Shown piece after piece: positions 1 through 8,925 of a stretch of DNA of 64,000 bases (position 1 is the first letter of the stretch; each line of letters begins with the position of its first letter). Under the pieces are notes generated by a model. It was not told the DNA's origin. It saw only the letters and a list, made by a program, of their open reading frames with translations, and searched no databases. The stretch is from Achromobacter marplatensis (GTDB lineage: Bacteria; Pseudomonadota; Gammaproteobacteria; Burkholderiales; Burkholderiaceae_B): NCBI RefSeq assembly GCF_002209535.1, contig NZ_NJIG01000002.1:496001-560000 (forward strand), written 5' to 3'. Both the position numbers and the translations under genes were made by a program.

Positions 1-1
1 C

Positions 2-481
2 TTTCCGGGCCTGCTGCTGGCGCTGGGGCTGCTGGCGGTGGTGGGCGCCAACAAGTACGGCATCATCCTGGCGCTGGGACTGGCCTACACGCCGTCGGTG
101 ACGCGCATCGTGCGGGGCACGGTGCTGTCATTGCGCGAAAAGGAGTTCATCGAATCGTCCCGGGTGCTGGGAAATTCCGAGCTCTACACGATGTTCCGGC
201 ACGTGCTGCCTAACTGCGTGGCGCCGCTTACCGTATTGGCCACATCCATGTTCGGCTGGGTGATCCTGGCGGAAAGCGCGCTGTCCTTCCTGGGCCTGGG
301 CGTGCCGCCACCCGCACCGACCTGGGGCAACATGCTGGCCGCCGCGCGTCCGTTCATGGCGCAGGCGTCGTACCTATCCATTCTTCCCGGCCTGGCCATC
401 GCGCTCGCGCTGCTGGGGATCAACCTGCTGGGCGATGCGGTGCGAGACCGTCTCGATCCCCGCATGAGGGGCGTGCAATGA
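2..481 (+). CDS. ABC transporter permease, peptide/nickel type (DppC-like), 3' part only
   Basis: This is the C-terminal part of an inner-membrane permease, cut by the left edge of the window; 159 residues are visible. Hydrophobic segments alternate with a cytoplasmic loop containing EFIESSRVLGNSELYTMFRH, which fits the EAA loop that docks onto the ATPase. The ending, with a segment like LSFLGLGVPPPAPTWG followed by a last helix and DRLDPRMRG, is typical of DppC/OppC permeases. Its stop codon overlaps the start of the ATPase gene by 4 bases (ATGA), so the two are co-translated. The partner DppB-like permease presumably lies upstream of the window. Substrate cannot be read from this part; peptides or acylated small molecules are inferred from the linked binding protein. 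Confidence 0.9.
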   Translation, partial: FPGLLLALGLLAVVGANKYGIILALGLAYTPSVTRIVRGTVLSLREKEFIESSRVLGNSELYTMFRHVLPNCVAPLTVLATSMFGWVILAESALSFLGLGVPPPAPTWGNMLAAARPFMAQASYLSILPGLAIALALLGINLLGDAVRDRLDPRMRGVQ

Positions 482-2133
482 GCGCACTGGTATCCGTATC
501 GAACCTGACCCTGACGGTAGGGTCAGGCGGCCGCGAGATCGTCAGCGGCGTGTCCTTCGAGGTCGCGCCGGGTGAAATGGTCGGCATCGTTGGGGAATCC
601 GGCAGCGGCAAGACCCAGGCCGCGCGCGCCATCATGGGGCTTACGCCCGCGCCGCTGGTGGTGGCGGGCGGGGCCATCCTGTTCGAAGGCGTGGACGTGA
701 CCAAGGCCGAACCGGCCGTGCTGCGCAAGCTGCGCGGCGCGCGCATCGGCATGGTCTTCCAGGAACCCATGACGTCGCTGAACCCATCCATGCCGATCGG
801 CCGCCAACTGGACGAAGGCCTGAAGCTGCATCGCAAGGACCTGTCCACGGCGCAGCGCCGCGAACGCATTCTTGAGATGCTGCGCCGCGTGGGCATCCGC
901 GACCCCCAGGGGGCGATGGACGCCTGGCCGCACGAGTTTTCGGGCGGCATGCGCCAACGCATGATGCTGGCCTCGGTGATGCTGCTGGAGCCTGCGCTGC
1001 TGATCGCCGACGAGCCCACCACCGCGCTGGACGCAGTGGTGCAGCGCGACGTGCTGGAACTGATGGTGGATCTGACGCGCGAACATCATACGGCGGTGTT
1101 GATGATCAGCCACGACCTGCCGATGGTGGCGCGCTACACCGAGCGCATGGTGGTGATGCAGCATGGCAAGGTGCTGGAAACCGGCACGACCGCCGGCATC
1201 CTGGAGCGCCCGCAGCATCCGTACACGCGCAAGCTGCTGGACGCCATGCCGCGCCGCCTGCCGGCCCGCAAGCTGGCGCCGGAGCCGCCCATCGTCGAAG
1301 TCAAGAACCTGGTGGTGGACTACGCAGGCCATCAGCGCCTGTTCTCCCGCACGGGCGCCAAGCGCGCCTTGAATGGCATCGACCTGCACGTCCAGCCGCG
1401 CGAAGTCGTGGCGGTGGTGGGCGGATCGGGCTCGGGCAAGACGACGCTGGGCCGGGCAATCGCCGGCCTGCTGTCGCCCACCTCGGGCCAGATCCTGTTC
1501 CGCAACCAGCTGGTGAACCGGCGCTCGCCCGCCTGGCGCGACTACCGCTTGAATTGCCAGATGGTGTTCCAGGATCCGTATTCGTCGCTGGACCCGCGCA
1601 TGACCATCGGCCAACTGGTAGGCGAAGGCCTGCGCATGCTGGACGACATGCCTTCGGCGGATAAGCGCCGCCGCGTGGACGAGGTGCTGGCCGAGGTAGG
1701 CCTGGGCTCCGAATACGCCAAGCGCTTTCCGCACGAAATGTCCGGCGGCCAGCGCCAGCGCGTGGCGATCGCCCGCGCCATCGTGCGCCGGCCGGCCTTC
1801 GTGATTGCCGATGAGCCGGTGTCCGCGCTGGATGTGACCGTGCGGGCGCAGGTGCTGGACCTGTTCGCCGACCTGCAGGAACGGCACGGCTTTTCGTGCC
1901 TGTTCATCAGCCACGACCTGGGCGTGGTCGAGCAGGTGGCCGACCGGGTGGTGGTGATGCGCGACGGCGGCATCGTCGAGCAAGGTTCGCGCGACGCCGT
2001 GTTCGACCGGCCGCAGGAAGACTACACGCGCAGCCTGCTGTCGGCGATTCCGGCCCTGGAATCCACCGATACCGGAGGGGTGCGCCTGCGTTGGCGGCTG
2101 GACGGCCAGGAGCCCTTGCGGGCAAGCGCCTGA
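478..2133 (+). CDS. Fused dual ATP-binding subunit of a peptide-type ABC importer (DppD-DppF / GsiA-like)
   Basis: The 551-residue cytoplasmic protein contains two complete ABC ATPase domains and would energise the permease encoded just upstream. Domain 1 has Walker A GESGSGKT (about residues 39-46), signature FSGGMRQ (154-160) and Walker B LLIADEP (174-180). Domain 2 has Walker A GGSGSGKT (315-322), signature MSGGQRQ (421-427) and Walker B FVIADEP (441-447). Each half is followed by the oligopeptide/dipeptide C-terminal region (HPYTRKLLDAMP and EDYTRSLLSAIP). Such fusions occur in GsiA and related importers, where one gene replaces the separate D and F subunits. The start is fixed by the ATGA overlap with the permease. 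A GC-rich hairpin follows the stop codon. Confidence 0.93.
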   Translation: MSALVSVSNLTLTVGSGGREIVSGVSFEVAPGEMVGIVGESGSGKTQAARAIMGLTPAPLVVAGGAILFEGVDVTKAEPAVLRKLRGARIGMVFQEPMTSLNPSMPIGRQLDEGLKLHRKDLSTAQRRERILEMLRRVGIRDPQGAMDAWPHEFSGGMRQRMMLASVMLLEPALLIADEPTTALDAVVQRDVLELMVDLTREHHTAVLMISHDLPMVARYTERMVVMQHGKVLETGTTAGILERPQHPYTRKLLDAMPRRLPARKLAPEPPIVEVKNLVVDYAGHQRLFSRTGAKRALNGIDLHVQPREVVAVVGGSGSGKTTLGRAIAGLLSPTSGQILFRNQLVNRRSPAWRDYRLNCQMVFQDPYSSLDPRMTIGQLVGEGLRMLDDMPSADKRRRVDEVLAEVGLGSEYAKRFPHEMSGGQRQRVAIARAIVRRPAFVIADEPVSALDVTVRAQVLDLFADLQERHGFSCLFISHDLGVVEQVADRVVVMRDGGIVEQGSRDAVFDRPQEDYTRSLLSAIPALESTDTGGVRLRWRLDGQEPLRASA

Positions 2134-2136
2134 GGG

Positions 2137-2154
2137 CAGGGGGGGAACCCCCTG
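2137..2154 (+). other. GC-rich hairpin after the ABC ATPase gene
   Basis: CAGGGGG-GGAA-CCCCCTG forms a perfect 7-bp stem starting 4 bases after the ATPase stop codon. No T-run follows, so it may stabilise the 3' end of the message or be a weak or Rho-assisted stop rather than a classical intrinsic terminator. Confidence 0.5.
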
Positions 2155-2215
2155 CTATCGCCGCAAGAAGTTATGCCTAAAATACGCGCTTGGAATTGAT
2201 TGACGGGAGTGGTCC

Positions 2216-2836
2216 ATGCCGAAAGCGGCAGCGACGCAACCCGGCCTGGTTGACCGTATTGCCCATGATATTCAGTCGGGTATGTATGGTCCCGGCGCCT
2301 GGTTGAAACAGATCGACCTGCAAGAACGCTATGACGCCAAGCGTCTGGACGTCCGGCGGGCGTTAGACCAATTGGCCGCCAAGCGGCTGATCGCGCACAT
2401 CCCGAACCGGGGTTACCACGTGTACGCCATGGATCCGGACCAGCATCTGCAGATCCGCGACATCCGCGTCCTGCTGGAAACCGGGGCGGCCGCCGACCTG
2501 ATGCCCAACGTCACGGCCGCCAAGGTCCGCGCCTTGCGCACCCTGGCCGAACGCTTCGCCAAGCTGCTGCACGACGGCACCTTGCTGGAGCAGTACGAGG
2601 TCAACCTGGCGTTCCACGCGGGGATGTACGACCTGTGCAGCAACCGTGAACTAGCCGCGCTGATCCAGGAAACCCGCGCGCGCGGCCCCGCGGCGCCCGC
2701 CAAGGAATGGGTGACCCGGTCACGCATCGAGATCTCGGCGCGCGAGCACTTCGACATGGTCGATGCGCTGGAGGCCCGCGACGTCAAGCAGCTGCAGAAA
2801 ATCATCGCCCAGCACGTGGGACAGGATATTTCCTGA
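2216..2836 (+). CDS. GntR family transcriptional regulator, FCD subfamily
   Basis: The 206-residue DNA-binding protein has an N-terminal winged helix (about residues 10-70, with LVDRIAHDIQSGMYGPGAWL and RRALDQLAAKRLI) and a C-terminal helical FCD domain. FCD domains usually bind a small carboxylate or metal; candidate ligand residues lie in NLAFHAGMYD and SAREHFDMVD. The start has a good ribosome site (GGGAGTGG). The gene lies between the ABC transporter genes and a binding-protein gene on the same strand and is followed by a strong hairpin, so it probably controls this uptake system. The best operator candidate is the palindrome at 2973-2990, repeated at 15483-15500. Which regulator binds it is inference. 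Confidence 0.9.
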   Translation: MPKAAATQPGLVDRIAHDIQSGMYGPGAWLKQIDLQERYDAKRLDVRRALDQLAAKRLIAHIPNRGYHVYAMDPDQHLQIRDIRVLLETGAAADLMPNVTAAKVRALRTLAERFAKLLHDGTLLEQYEVNLAFHAGMYDLCSNRELAALIQETRARGPAAPAKEWVTRSRIEISAREHFDMVDALEARDVKQLQKIIAQHVGQDIS

Positions 2837-2870
2837 CGCGAGCTTCCTGACCGGTTTGCGTTTCCCCCAT

Positions 2871-2908
2871 GCGGCGGCTTCCTGAAAAGGGAGCCGCCGC
2901 GGTGTTTT
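2871..2908 (+). terminator. Rho-independent terminator after the GntR gene
   Basis: GCGGCGGCTTCC and GGGAGCCGCCGC form a 12-bp stem with one G-T pair and a 6-base loop (2871-2900), followed by GGTG and a T5 run. It separates the regulator from the binding-protein gene, so the latter needs its own promoter. Confidence 0.8.
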
Positions 2909-2972
2909 TGCGCAGCCGTTTCAGGGATACCCCCGATGGCGGCTCGTTGCAGAGTCGCCATAATTAGCAGAT

Positions 2973-2990
2973 TATTTTGGCGCCAATATA
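2973..2990. promoter_or_regulatory. Palindromic operator candidate, copy 1
   Basis: TATTTTGGCGCCAATATA is an 18-bp near-perfect palindrome centred on GGCGCC, with one mismatched pair. It lies 38 bases before the start of the binding-protein gene at 3029. The 18-base string TTATTTTGGCGCCAATAT (2972-2989) occurs identically at 15482-15499, upstream of the C45 hydrolase / second binding-protein operon. An identical palindrome in front of two units carrying paralogous transport genes is strong evidence for a shared repressor site. The neighbouring GntR protein is the natural candidate. Confidence 0.75.
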
Positions 2991-3028
2991 TGCGTGAAAT
3001 CTGCGCCGCACGCCGGGGAGTCTTTTCC

Positions 3029-4579
3029 ATGCACCACCATTTCGTTCCGCGGGCGCTTGCGCTCTCCCTGGCGCTTGCCGCCGTGCCGGTCCACGCCGCA
3101 GTGCTCACTGTGGCGCAGCCGGCCGACATCCGCTCGACCAACCCCGGCGTCAACCGCGACAACACCACCGACGGCGTGGTGCTGAACATCGTCGAAGGCC
3201 TGGTCGGCTACCGCGAGAACGGCACGGTCGGCCCGCTGCTGGCCAAGTCGGTGGACCTGTCGCCAGACGGCCTGACCTACACCTTCACGCTGCGTGACGG
3301 CGTCAAGTTCCACAACGGCGCCACGCTGACCTCGGCGGACGTGATCTGGAACTGGCAGCGCTACATGGATCCCAAGACGGACTGGCGCTGCCGCAGTGAC
3401 TTCGATGGCCGTAACGGCCTGAAGGTGACGGACGTGTCCGCGCCCGATGCGAAGACCGTAGTGATGAAGGTGGACCGCAAGTCGGCCGTGTTCCTGGATT
3501 CGCTGGCGCGCACCGACTGCGGCATGACCGCCATCATCTCCAAGGATTCGGTGTCGGCGGACGGTTCGTGGATCAAGCCCGTGGGCACCGGCCCCTACAT
3601 GTTCAAGGATTGGAAGCGCGGCGAATACACCCTGCTGTCCGCGTTCAAGGACTATGTCTCGCCCGAAGGCGACAAGCCGGACGGCTACGTCGGTTCCAAG
3701 CGCCCGCTGGTGGACGAGGTGAAGTTCCTGGTGGTGCCGGACCCGTCGACGTCCAAGGCCGGTTTGATGTCCGGCGCCATCGACGCCAGCCAGATCACCA
3801 ACACCGATGTGGGCGAACTGAAAAGCGCCAAGAACCTGACCGTCTTCAGCCCGCACGACGCCGTCAAGCACGTACTGCTGTTCCAGACGCAGGACCCGGT
3901 GCTGAAGAACGTGAAGGTGCGTCAGGCGATCGCCGCTTCGCTGGACATTCCGCAAGTAGTCGCCGCCGCCTCCGAAGGCCTGGGCCAGTTGAACAATTCG
4001 GCGGTCTACGCGGGATCGGCCTATTACAAGGAAGCGGAAAAGCGCAGCTACAAATACGATCCGGCGCGCGCGCAGCAACTGCTGAAGGAAGCGGGCTACA
4101 AGGGCGAACCCGTCGTCATCTACGCAAACAAGCGCGCCCACGTGCCCAGCTACCAGGTGGCCGTGATCGCACAGGCCATGATGCAGTCGGTCGGCATCAA
4201 CGCCAAGATCGAGGTGCTGGAATGGGCCACGCAGCTGGACCGCTACAACACCGGCAAGTACCAGGTCAGCTCGTTCTCGTTCTCGTCGCGCCTGGACCCG
4301 TCGCTCAGCTTCGAGCAGTTCGCCGGCGACAAGGAAAAGCAGCCGCGCAAGGTCTGGGATGATCCCGCCGCGCAGAAGCTGATCGACGAAAGCTTCCTGG
4401 AATCCGACCCAGCCAAGCGCCAGGTCCTGTTCGACCAGCTGCACGCCCTGATGCTGGAACAGACCCCGATGCTGATGCTGTACAACGGGGCGGACGCCTG
4501 GGCGGTCAACAAGCGCGTGGAAGGCTTCTCGGTCTGGGAAGGCAAGCCGCGCGTCTGGGAAACCAAGATCGCGAACTAA
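3029..4579 (+). CDS. ABC transporter substrate-binding protein, family 5 (DppA/OppA type)
   Basis: The 516-residue periplasmic protein begins with a Sec signal peptide (MHHHFVPRALALSLALAAVPVHAA). The chosen ATG has GGGGAG upstream; an earlier in-frame ATG at 2936 would place the operator inside the gene and hide the signal peptide. The family 5 layout is clear: an N-terminal lobe with PLLAKSVDLSPDGLTYTF and LRDGVKFHNGATLTSADV, and a C-terminal lobe with KVRQAIAASLDIPQVV and EAGYKGEPVVIY. It probably delivers substrate to the ABC permease and ATPase encoded upstream. It is clearly paralogous to the protein at 12684-14246: both have ADIRST.PGVNRD, SLARTDCG and W.RGEY at matching positions. The ligand is unknown. 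Confidence 0.93.
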   Translation: MHHHFVPRALALSLALAAVPVHAAVLTVAQPADIRSTNPGVNRDNTTDGVVLNIVEGLVGYRENGTVGPLLAKSVDLSPDGLTYTFTLRDGVKFHNGATLTSADVIWNWQRYMDPKTDWRCRSDFDGRNGLKVTDVSAPDAKTVVMKVDRKSAVFLDSLARTDCGMTAIISKDSVSADGSWIKPVGTGPYMFKDWKRGEYTLLSAFKDYVSPEGDKPDGYVGSKRPLVDEVKFLVVPDPSTSKAGLMSGAIDASQITNTDVGELKSAKNLTVFSPHDAVKHVLLFQTQDPVLKNVKVRQAIAASLDIPQVVAAASEGLGQLNNSAVYAGSAYYKEAEKRSYKYDPARAQQLLKEAGYKGEPVVIYANKRAHVPSYQVAVIAQAMMQSVGINAKIEVLEWATQLDRYNTGKYQVSSFSFSSRLDPSLSFEQFAGDKEKQPRKVWDDPAAQKLIDESFLESDPAKRQVLFDQLHALMLEQTPMLMLYNGADAWAVNKRVEGFSVWEGKPRVWETKIAN

Positions 4580-4612
4580 GGCGCGGCGCCCGTCCGGGCG
4601 CCGCCTGGCGCG

Positions 4613-4646
4613 ATAGGCCCCGGGGCAGTGATGCCCCGGGGCCTAT
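4613..4646. terminator. Bidirectional hairpin terminator between convergent genes
   Basis: ATAGGCCCCGGGGC and GCCCCGGGGCCTAT form a perfect 14-bp stem with a 6-base loop. It lies between the plus-strand binding-protein gene and the minus-strand TonB receptor gene and could stop transcription from both sides. A second hairpin, GGCGCCC/GGGCGCC, lies at 4586-4603. T-runs are short on both sides. Confidence 0.7.
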
Positions 4647-4651
4647 TGCAT

Positions 4652-7168
4652 TCAGAACGTGGCGCGCATCGTCAGCATGACGTTGCGCGGCGTGCCGTAA
4701 TAGTTGTTCTTGCTGTTGGAGCCCAGGCCCGAGTAGTAGCGCTTGTCGAACAGGTTGTTGACGTTCAGCGTGGCGCTCATGGATTTGCTGATGTCGTACT
4801 GCACCAGCGCGTTGGCGACCGTGTAGCCGCCCTGGCGGGTCGTGTAGCCCGCCTGGCTCCATTCACCGCCCGACTGCACCCATTCCTGGCCGCTGACCGA
4901 GCTCTTGCTTTGCATGGTCACGCCGCCGCCCACCATCCACTTGTTGTACTGGCCAGGCAGCCGGTAGGTGGACCACAGCTTGAACAGATGCGCCGGCGTG
5001 TTCTTGGCGTAGCGCTGGTCGCCCCGGCGGTCCTTGTTGTGGTTGAAGGTATAGCCCGCGTACAGCTGCCACCCGGGCGCCAGTTCGCCGCTGGCTTCCA
5101 GGTCGATGCCGCGGCTGACCACCTTGCCCTGCGCGATGTAGCAGCAGGCGCTGCCGTCGTCGGGGTTGGAATCGGTGGGGTAGCGGCCGTCGGGCGCGGC
5201 TTCGCCGTTGCGCTCGGTGTAGTAGAGCGCGGCCGACGTGTTGAGCTTGCCGCCCATGTGCGATCCCTTCACGCCCCATTCATAGGTGCGGCCGGTGATC
5301 GGGTCCAGCGGCCTGCCGGGCTGCGGGCCCGACAGGTATCCCGCCTGTGGCTTGTAGATCTCGGCATAGCTCACGTAGGTAGTCCAGGCCTCGTTCAGGT
5401 CGTACGTGACCGCGCCGAACGGCGTGATGACATCGTTGTCCTTGAAGTTGTAGCGCTCGGTCCAGTTGGCGGTGCCGTCGTCGGCCATGCCGGAGCGTTC
5501 CAGGAACTGCTTGTAGTTGCTGATCCGCAGCCCGCCGATGACGTGCAGCGGATCGGCCAGCGACAGACGCAACCGGGCATAGGCGCCGGAGCGCTCTTCA
5601 CCGTAATACGGGAAGTCGATGTAGGACGTGCCAACGCCGAAGTCAGGCGTCTCGGGTTCAGGCCAATACGCCTGCGACAGGTCCGCCAGGTTGACGGGGC
5701 CGCCGCCGGCAAGCTCCGTGCGCTTGGCGTGTGCCTTGTGCTTGCTGTAGTCGGCGCCGATGATGAAATCGTGCGAACGCCCCAACAGGTCGAAGCTGCC
5801 GGCCAGATTGGTATCAAGCTGGTTCTGGTAGCCGGCCGAGCGGAAATAGGCGCCGCTGTAGGCCATGCCGTCGCCCGTCGCCGGATCGACGGCGCCGCTC
5901 AGGTAGCCGTACTTGTCGTTGTAGTGCTGGGCGGAATGGGTGGCCGACAGCGAGAATTTCCAGCCGTTGGCGAAGGTGTGCTTCACGTCGCCAAAGATGT
6001 CCCAGGCTTCATGGTGCTTGGCGCTCCAGTCCGTCGCCAGGCTGGTGCTGCGTGTGAAGCCGATGTCTTCGCCGGTGTTGTAGCGGGGCAAGCCGTAGTA
6101 CCAGGGCGTCTCGCGGCGCTTGTCGTAGCTGGCGCCCAGCATGACGGTGGTGCGCGGGGCGACGTCGGCCTCCAGCACGCCGTAGAACGTCTGGCCGGCA
6201 GATTTGGCAGTGTCGTAGAAGTAGTGCTTGGTGTCGGCCGCGGCCACGATGCGCCCGCGCAGCTTGCCGTTTTCCACCAGCGGGCTGCTCAGGTCCGCGA
6301 CGGCGCGATAGTTGTCCCAACTGCCGGCCGACACGCTGCCCTTGGCCTGGAATCCTTCCAGTGGCCGCTTGCGCACCAGATTGATGGTGCCGCCGGGTTC
6401 GCCTGCGCCGGAATACAGGCCGTCCGCGCCCCGCAGGACTTCAATGCGGTCGTACTTGACCAGGTCCGGGTCGGCGATGAAGTCGTTCTTGCCCAGCGCG
6501 GCGACTGCGCCGCCGTCCACCCGGATGTCCGTGATCTGGAACCCGCGCGAGAAATACTTGCCACCGGTGACGTATTCGTCGGGGACGACGGTGATGCCGG
6601 TTGCCGCGGTCATCGCGTCCGCCAGGGTCGTCATGCCGCGGTCTTCGATCTGGCGCGAGGTGATGACCGTGACGGACTGAGGCGTTTCACGCAGCGATTC
6701 GGCAGTCTTGCCCAGAGTCACTGCCTGGGCGGCATAGGAATTGGTGTTTTCGGACGTGGCATCGTAGGCGCCCGTCACGGTGACGGGCGCGAGCTGCACC
6801 GGACCCGGCGCCGAGGTCAGCGTGATGCTGCCCCCGTCGCGCACGTAGCGGATGCCGGTGCCTTGCAGCAACTGGTCCAGCGCTTGTTCCGGCGTCATGG
6901 TCCCGCTGACCTGGCGGGCGTTCAGCCCGGCCACCAGGTCAGGCACGAAATAGATTTCGATAGGCGCCTGCTGGCCGAGTTGCAGCAGCGCCTGGTTCAG
7001 CGATTGGGCTCGGATGTCGATCCGGACAGCGGCCGGTTGGGCCTGCGCGGTGCTGAGGGCGGGCAGGGCGCCCAGGCTTGCGGCCAGGCCGCATGCGCCG
7101 ATCCAGGTGCGCCAAGCGGCGGGACGGGAAAGCGCTGGCTTGCGCTTGCGCAAAATGTTGATGCTCAC
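4652..7168 (-). CDS. TonB-dependent siderophore receptor with N-terminal signalling (STN) domain
   Basis: This outer-membrane receptor imports an iron chelate using TonB energy. The chosen start is GTG at 7168, preceded by AAGAAGGAT; a longer frame to 7264 has no ribosome site. The 838-residue protein has a signal peptide (to about ALSTAQAQ), then an STN domain (IRAQSLNQALLQLGQQ through GTGIRYVRDGGSITLTS), a plug with ESLRETPQSVTVITSRQIEDRG and VLRGADGLYSG, and a 22-strand barrel ending in LTMRATF with the terminal Phe expected for barrel assembly. The STN domain contacts an inner-membrane anti-sigma factor. The FecR and FecI genes immediately upstream complete that cell-surface signalling circuit. 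The plug sequence resembles FpvA/FhuE-type receptors; the exact siderophore is not determinable. Confidence 0.94.
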   Translation of the reverse strand: MSINILRKRKPALSRPAAWRTWIGACGLAASLGALPALSTAQAQPAAVRIDIRAQSLNQALLQLGQQAPIEIYFVPDLVAGLNARQVSGTMTPEQALDQLLQGTGIRYVRDGGSITLTSAPGPVQLAPVTVTGAYDATSENTNSYAAQAVTLGKTAESLRETPQSVTVITSRQIEDRGMTTLADAMTAATGITVVPDEYVTGGKYFSRGFQITDIRVDGGAVAALGKNDFIADPDLVKYDRIEVLRGADGLYSGAGEPGGTINLVRKRPLEGFQAKGSVSAGSWDNYRAVADLSSPLVENGKLRGRIVAAADTKHYFYDTAKSAGQTFYGVLEADVAPRTTVMLGASYDKRRETPWYYGLPRYNTGEDIGFTRSTSLATDWSAKHHEAWDIFGDVKHTFANGWKFSLSATHSAQHYNDKYGYLSGAVDPATGDGMAYSGAYFRSAGYQNQLDTNLAGSFDLLGRSHDFIIGADYSKHKAHAKRTELAGGGPVNLADLSQAYWPEPETPDFGVGTSYIDFPYYGEERSGAYARLRLSLADPLHVIGGLRISNYKQFLERSGMADDGTANWTERYNFKDNDVITPFGAVTYDLNEAWTTYVSYAEIYKPQAGYLSGPQPGRPLDPITGRTYEWGVKGSHMGGKLNTSAALYYTERNGEAAPDGRYPTDSNPDDGSACCYIAQGKVVSRGIDLEASGELAPGWQLYAGYTFNHNKDRRGDQRYAKNTPAHLFKLWSTYRLPGQYNKWMVGGGVTMQSKSSVSGQEWVQSGGEWSQAGYTTRQGGYTVANALVQYDISKSMSATLNVNNLFDKRYYSGLGSNSKNNYYGTPRNVMLTMRATF

Positions 7169-7358
7169 GATCCTTCTTTTCCATGACGAGGCGTGCAGGC
7201 GCGATGCGCCGGTTTCCCTTTGGCCAAAGGTGCTTTGGAAGGCGGCGGAAGTCCCGCCGCGCAACCGCTACTGTCCAGAGTGGAAAACGCGCAAAAGTCC
7301 GTAATGGAAAGCGCAGGTTAATTGCAACTAAATGTATTTATTCGCGCCACCGGGCGGC

Positions 7359-8336
7359 TCAGCGCGCACGGATGACGATGCCGCCGTCGCTGCCCCGCAA
7401 GACCTCGACGGGAACCATCGACGGCAAGGCGTTCAGGAAGGCGCTGGGGTCGTCGATGCTAAAGACGCCTGCAATCCGTAGCCGTCCCAGGCGCGCATCG
7501 GCCAGCAGGATGGGTTGCGTCAGATAGCGGTTCATTTCGCTGGTGACTTCCGCCAGCGGCGCATTGGCGACGACGATCTTTCCCTGGCGCCAGGCGGTCA
7601 GCGCCTGCACGTCGACGGATTCGATGTCCGACAGTGCTTGGCCCGCGGGCTTGCGTACGCCTTGGCCGGCGGTCAGGTTGACGGCTTGCCGTCGCCACCA
7701 GCTTCCCGTCGTCACGGCAACCGATCCGGATTCGACGGCGACGGACGTCGCATCGCCATCGCGGCGGACGTTGAACCGGGTGCCGGTCACGCGGACGTGC
7801 GTCTGGCCCGCGTCGATCAGGAACGGCCGCTGCGCGTCCGGCGTCACCGAGAACATGATTTCGCCCGAATCCATGTCCACCCTCCGACGGTCCGCATAAA
7901 GCCGCACGCGCGCGCGGGTGGCCGTGTTGATCTCGAGCATGGTTCCGTCCGCCAGCAGCACCTGGCGCCTTTCGCCCGCACGGGTCGTGATGACCTGTTC
8001 TTGCAGGATCGGGTCGGATGGCCACAGATTCCAGCTGACCCCGGCGATCGCGGCCGCGCTCAGCCCCAGTCCGAACGCCAGGCGCCGGCGGGCGATATTC
8101 AACGGGCGGCGCGACGGCAGCACGCGGCGCAAGCGCTCGGTGTCGAACTGGGTGGTGGCTTGCCAGACGGCTTCCATCTCGGCGTAGGCGGCGGCGTGGG
8201 TGGGATCCGCCTCTCGCCACGCCTCGAATTCCGCCTGCTGGGCGGGCGTCATCCCACCCGACCGCACACGCGCGAACCAGTCCGCCGCCGCTTGCGAGGC
8301 AAGGTCGCTGGAATCGGGTTGTGAGGAATTCGTCAT
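7359..8336 (-). CDS. FecR family anti-sigma factor
   Basis: This inner-membrane sigma regulator relays the receptor signal to the FecI-type sigma factor. The 325-residue product has the N-terminal cytoplasmic DUF4880 region (QAAADWFARVRSGGMTPAQQAEFEAW), one membrane segment (about LAFGLGLSAAAIAGVSWNLW), and the periplasmic FecR domain (RAGERRQVLLADGTMLEINT, VTGTRFNVRRDG). The C-terminal part resembles an STN-interacting region (ANAPLAEVTSEMNRYL). The ATG at 8336 gives the usual N-terminus. An alternative ATG at 8396 overlaps the sigma gene by 11 bases and would give 345 residues with translational coupling; this cannot be decided from sequence. About 190 bases separate it from the receptor gene, so the receptor probably has its own sigma-dependent promoter. 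Confidence 0.9.
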   Translation of the reverse strand: MTNSSQPDSSDLASQAAADWFARVRSGGMTPAQQAEFEAWREADPTHAAAYAEMEAVWQATTQFDTERLRRVLPSRRPLNIARRRLAFGLGLSAAAIAGVSWNLWPSDPILQEQVITTRAGERRQVLLADGTMLEINTATRARVRLYADRRRVDMDSGEIMFSVTPDAQRPFLIDAGQTHVRVTGTRFNVRRDGDATSVAVESGSVAVTTGSWWRRQAVNLTAGQGVRKPAGQALSDIESVDVQALTAWRQGKIVVANAPLAEVTSEMNRYLTQPILLADARLGRLRIAGVFSIDDPSAFLNALPSMVPVEVLRGSDGGIVIRAR

Positions 8337-8385
8337 GGGCGCGCGGGTTGATGCCGTCTTGGGAAGCCGAAGACTATACAGGGGC

Positions 8386-8892
8386 TCAGGGGGCATGCTG
8401 CTTCAACCGGACGTGCAGATGGCGCATGCAGCGGGCCATATGCTTTTCTACCATGCTGACCGACAGGTCCATGCGCTGCGCGATCTCGCCCATGGTCCGG
8501 CCTTCCAGCCGATGCCAGGCAAAGACCTGCTGGCAAGGCAGGGGCAGTTCTTCCAGCGCTTGCTGCAAGGCGTCGGACAACTGGGCTGCCCGAGTGTTCG
8601 ATTCGACTTCCGCGGCGGCAGGGTGCTCTTGTTCCGCCAAATCCTGCCAGGCCACGCTATGGACCGAGACCTTGTCCCGATAGCGTGCCGTCATGCCATT
8701 GCGGATGCTGCGCCGCAGGTAAGCAGCGGGATCCCGAAGCAGATCGGGCTGCGCGGCCTGCAACAGGCTCAGCGCCGCATTCTGCGCGGCATCCTGCCCC
8801 TCATCGGCATCATGCTTGCGCCGTGCCCACGCACTGACGAGCTCAGCGTAATGGGCCAGCCATCCGGGCAGGGGCGGGCGTCGGGAGGACAC
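8386..8892 (-). CDS. FecI-type ECF sigma factor
   Basis: This RNA polymerase sigma factor probably drives the TonB receptor gene under iron limitation. Region 2 is seen in DEGQDAAQNAALSLLQ and DPAAYLRRSIRNGMTARYRD. Region 4 is seen in LEELPLPCQQVFAWHRLEGRTMGEIAQRMDLSVSMVEKHMARCMRHL, typical of the FecI group. The frame stays open up to a TTG at 8946, but that codon lies inside the Fur-like box. The GTG at 8892 is therefore preferred and gives 168 residues, the normal FecI length. No strong ribosome site is visible for either. The next gene, fecR-like, begins within or just after its end. Confidence 0.85.
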   Translation of the reverse strand: MSSRRPPLPGWLAHYAELVSAWARRKHDADEGQDAAQNAALSLLQAAQPDLLRDPAAYLRRSIRNGMTARYRDKVSVHSVAWQDLAEQEHPAAAEVESNTRAAQLSDALQQALEELPLPCQQVFAWHRLEGRTMGEIAQRMDLSVSMVEKHMARCMRHLHVRLKQHAP

Positions 8893-8925
8893 GGGATAGG
8901 GGCCATTGGGGACAAAGGGGCGTGC

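Noticed and set aside
4628..7186. An 852-residue open frame on the plus strand opposite the TonB receptor gene
   Set aside because: It is a mirror of GC-rich codon use in the receptor gene. The protein is a low-complexity run of Arg, Ala, Gly, Val and His with no recognisable domain.
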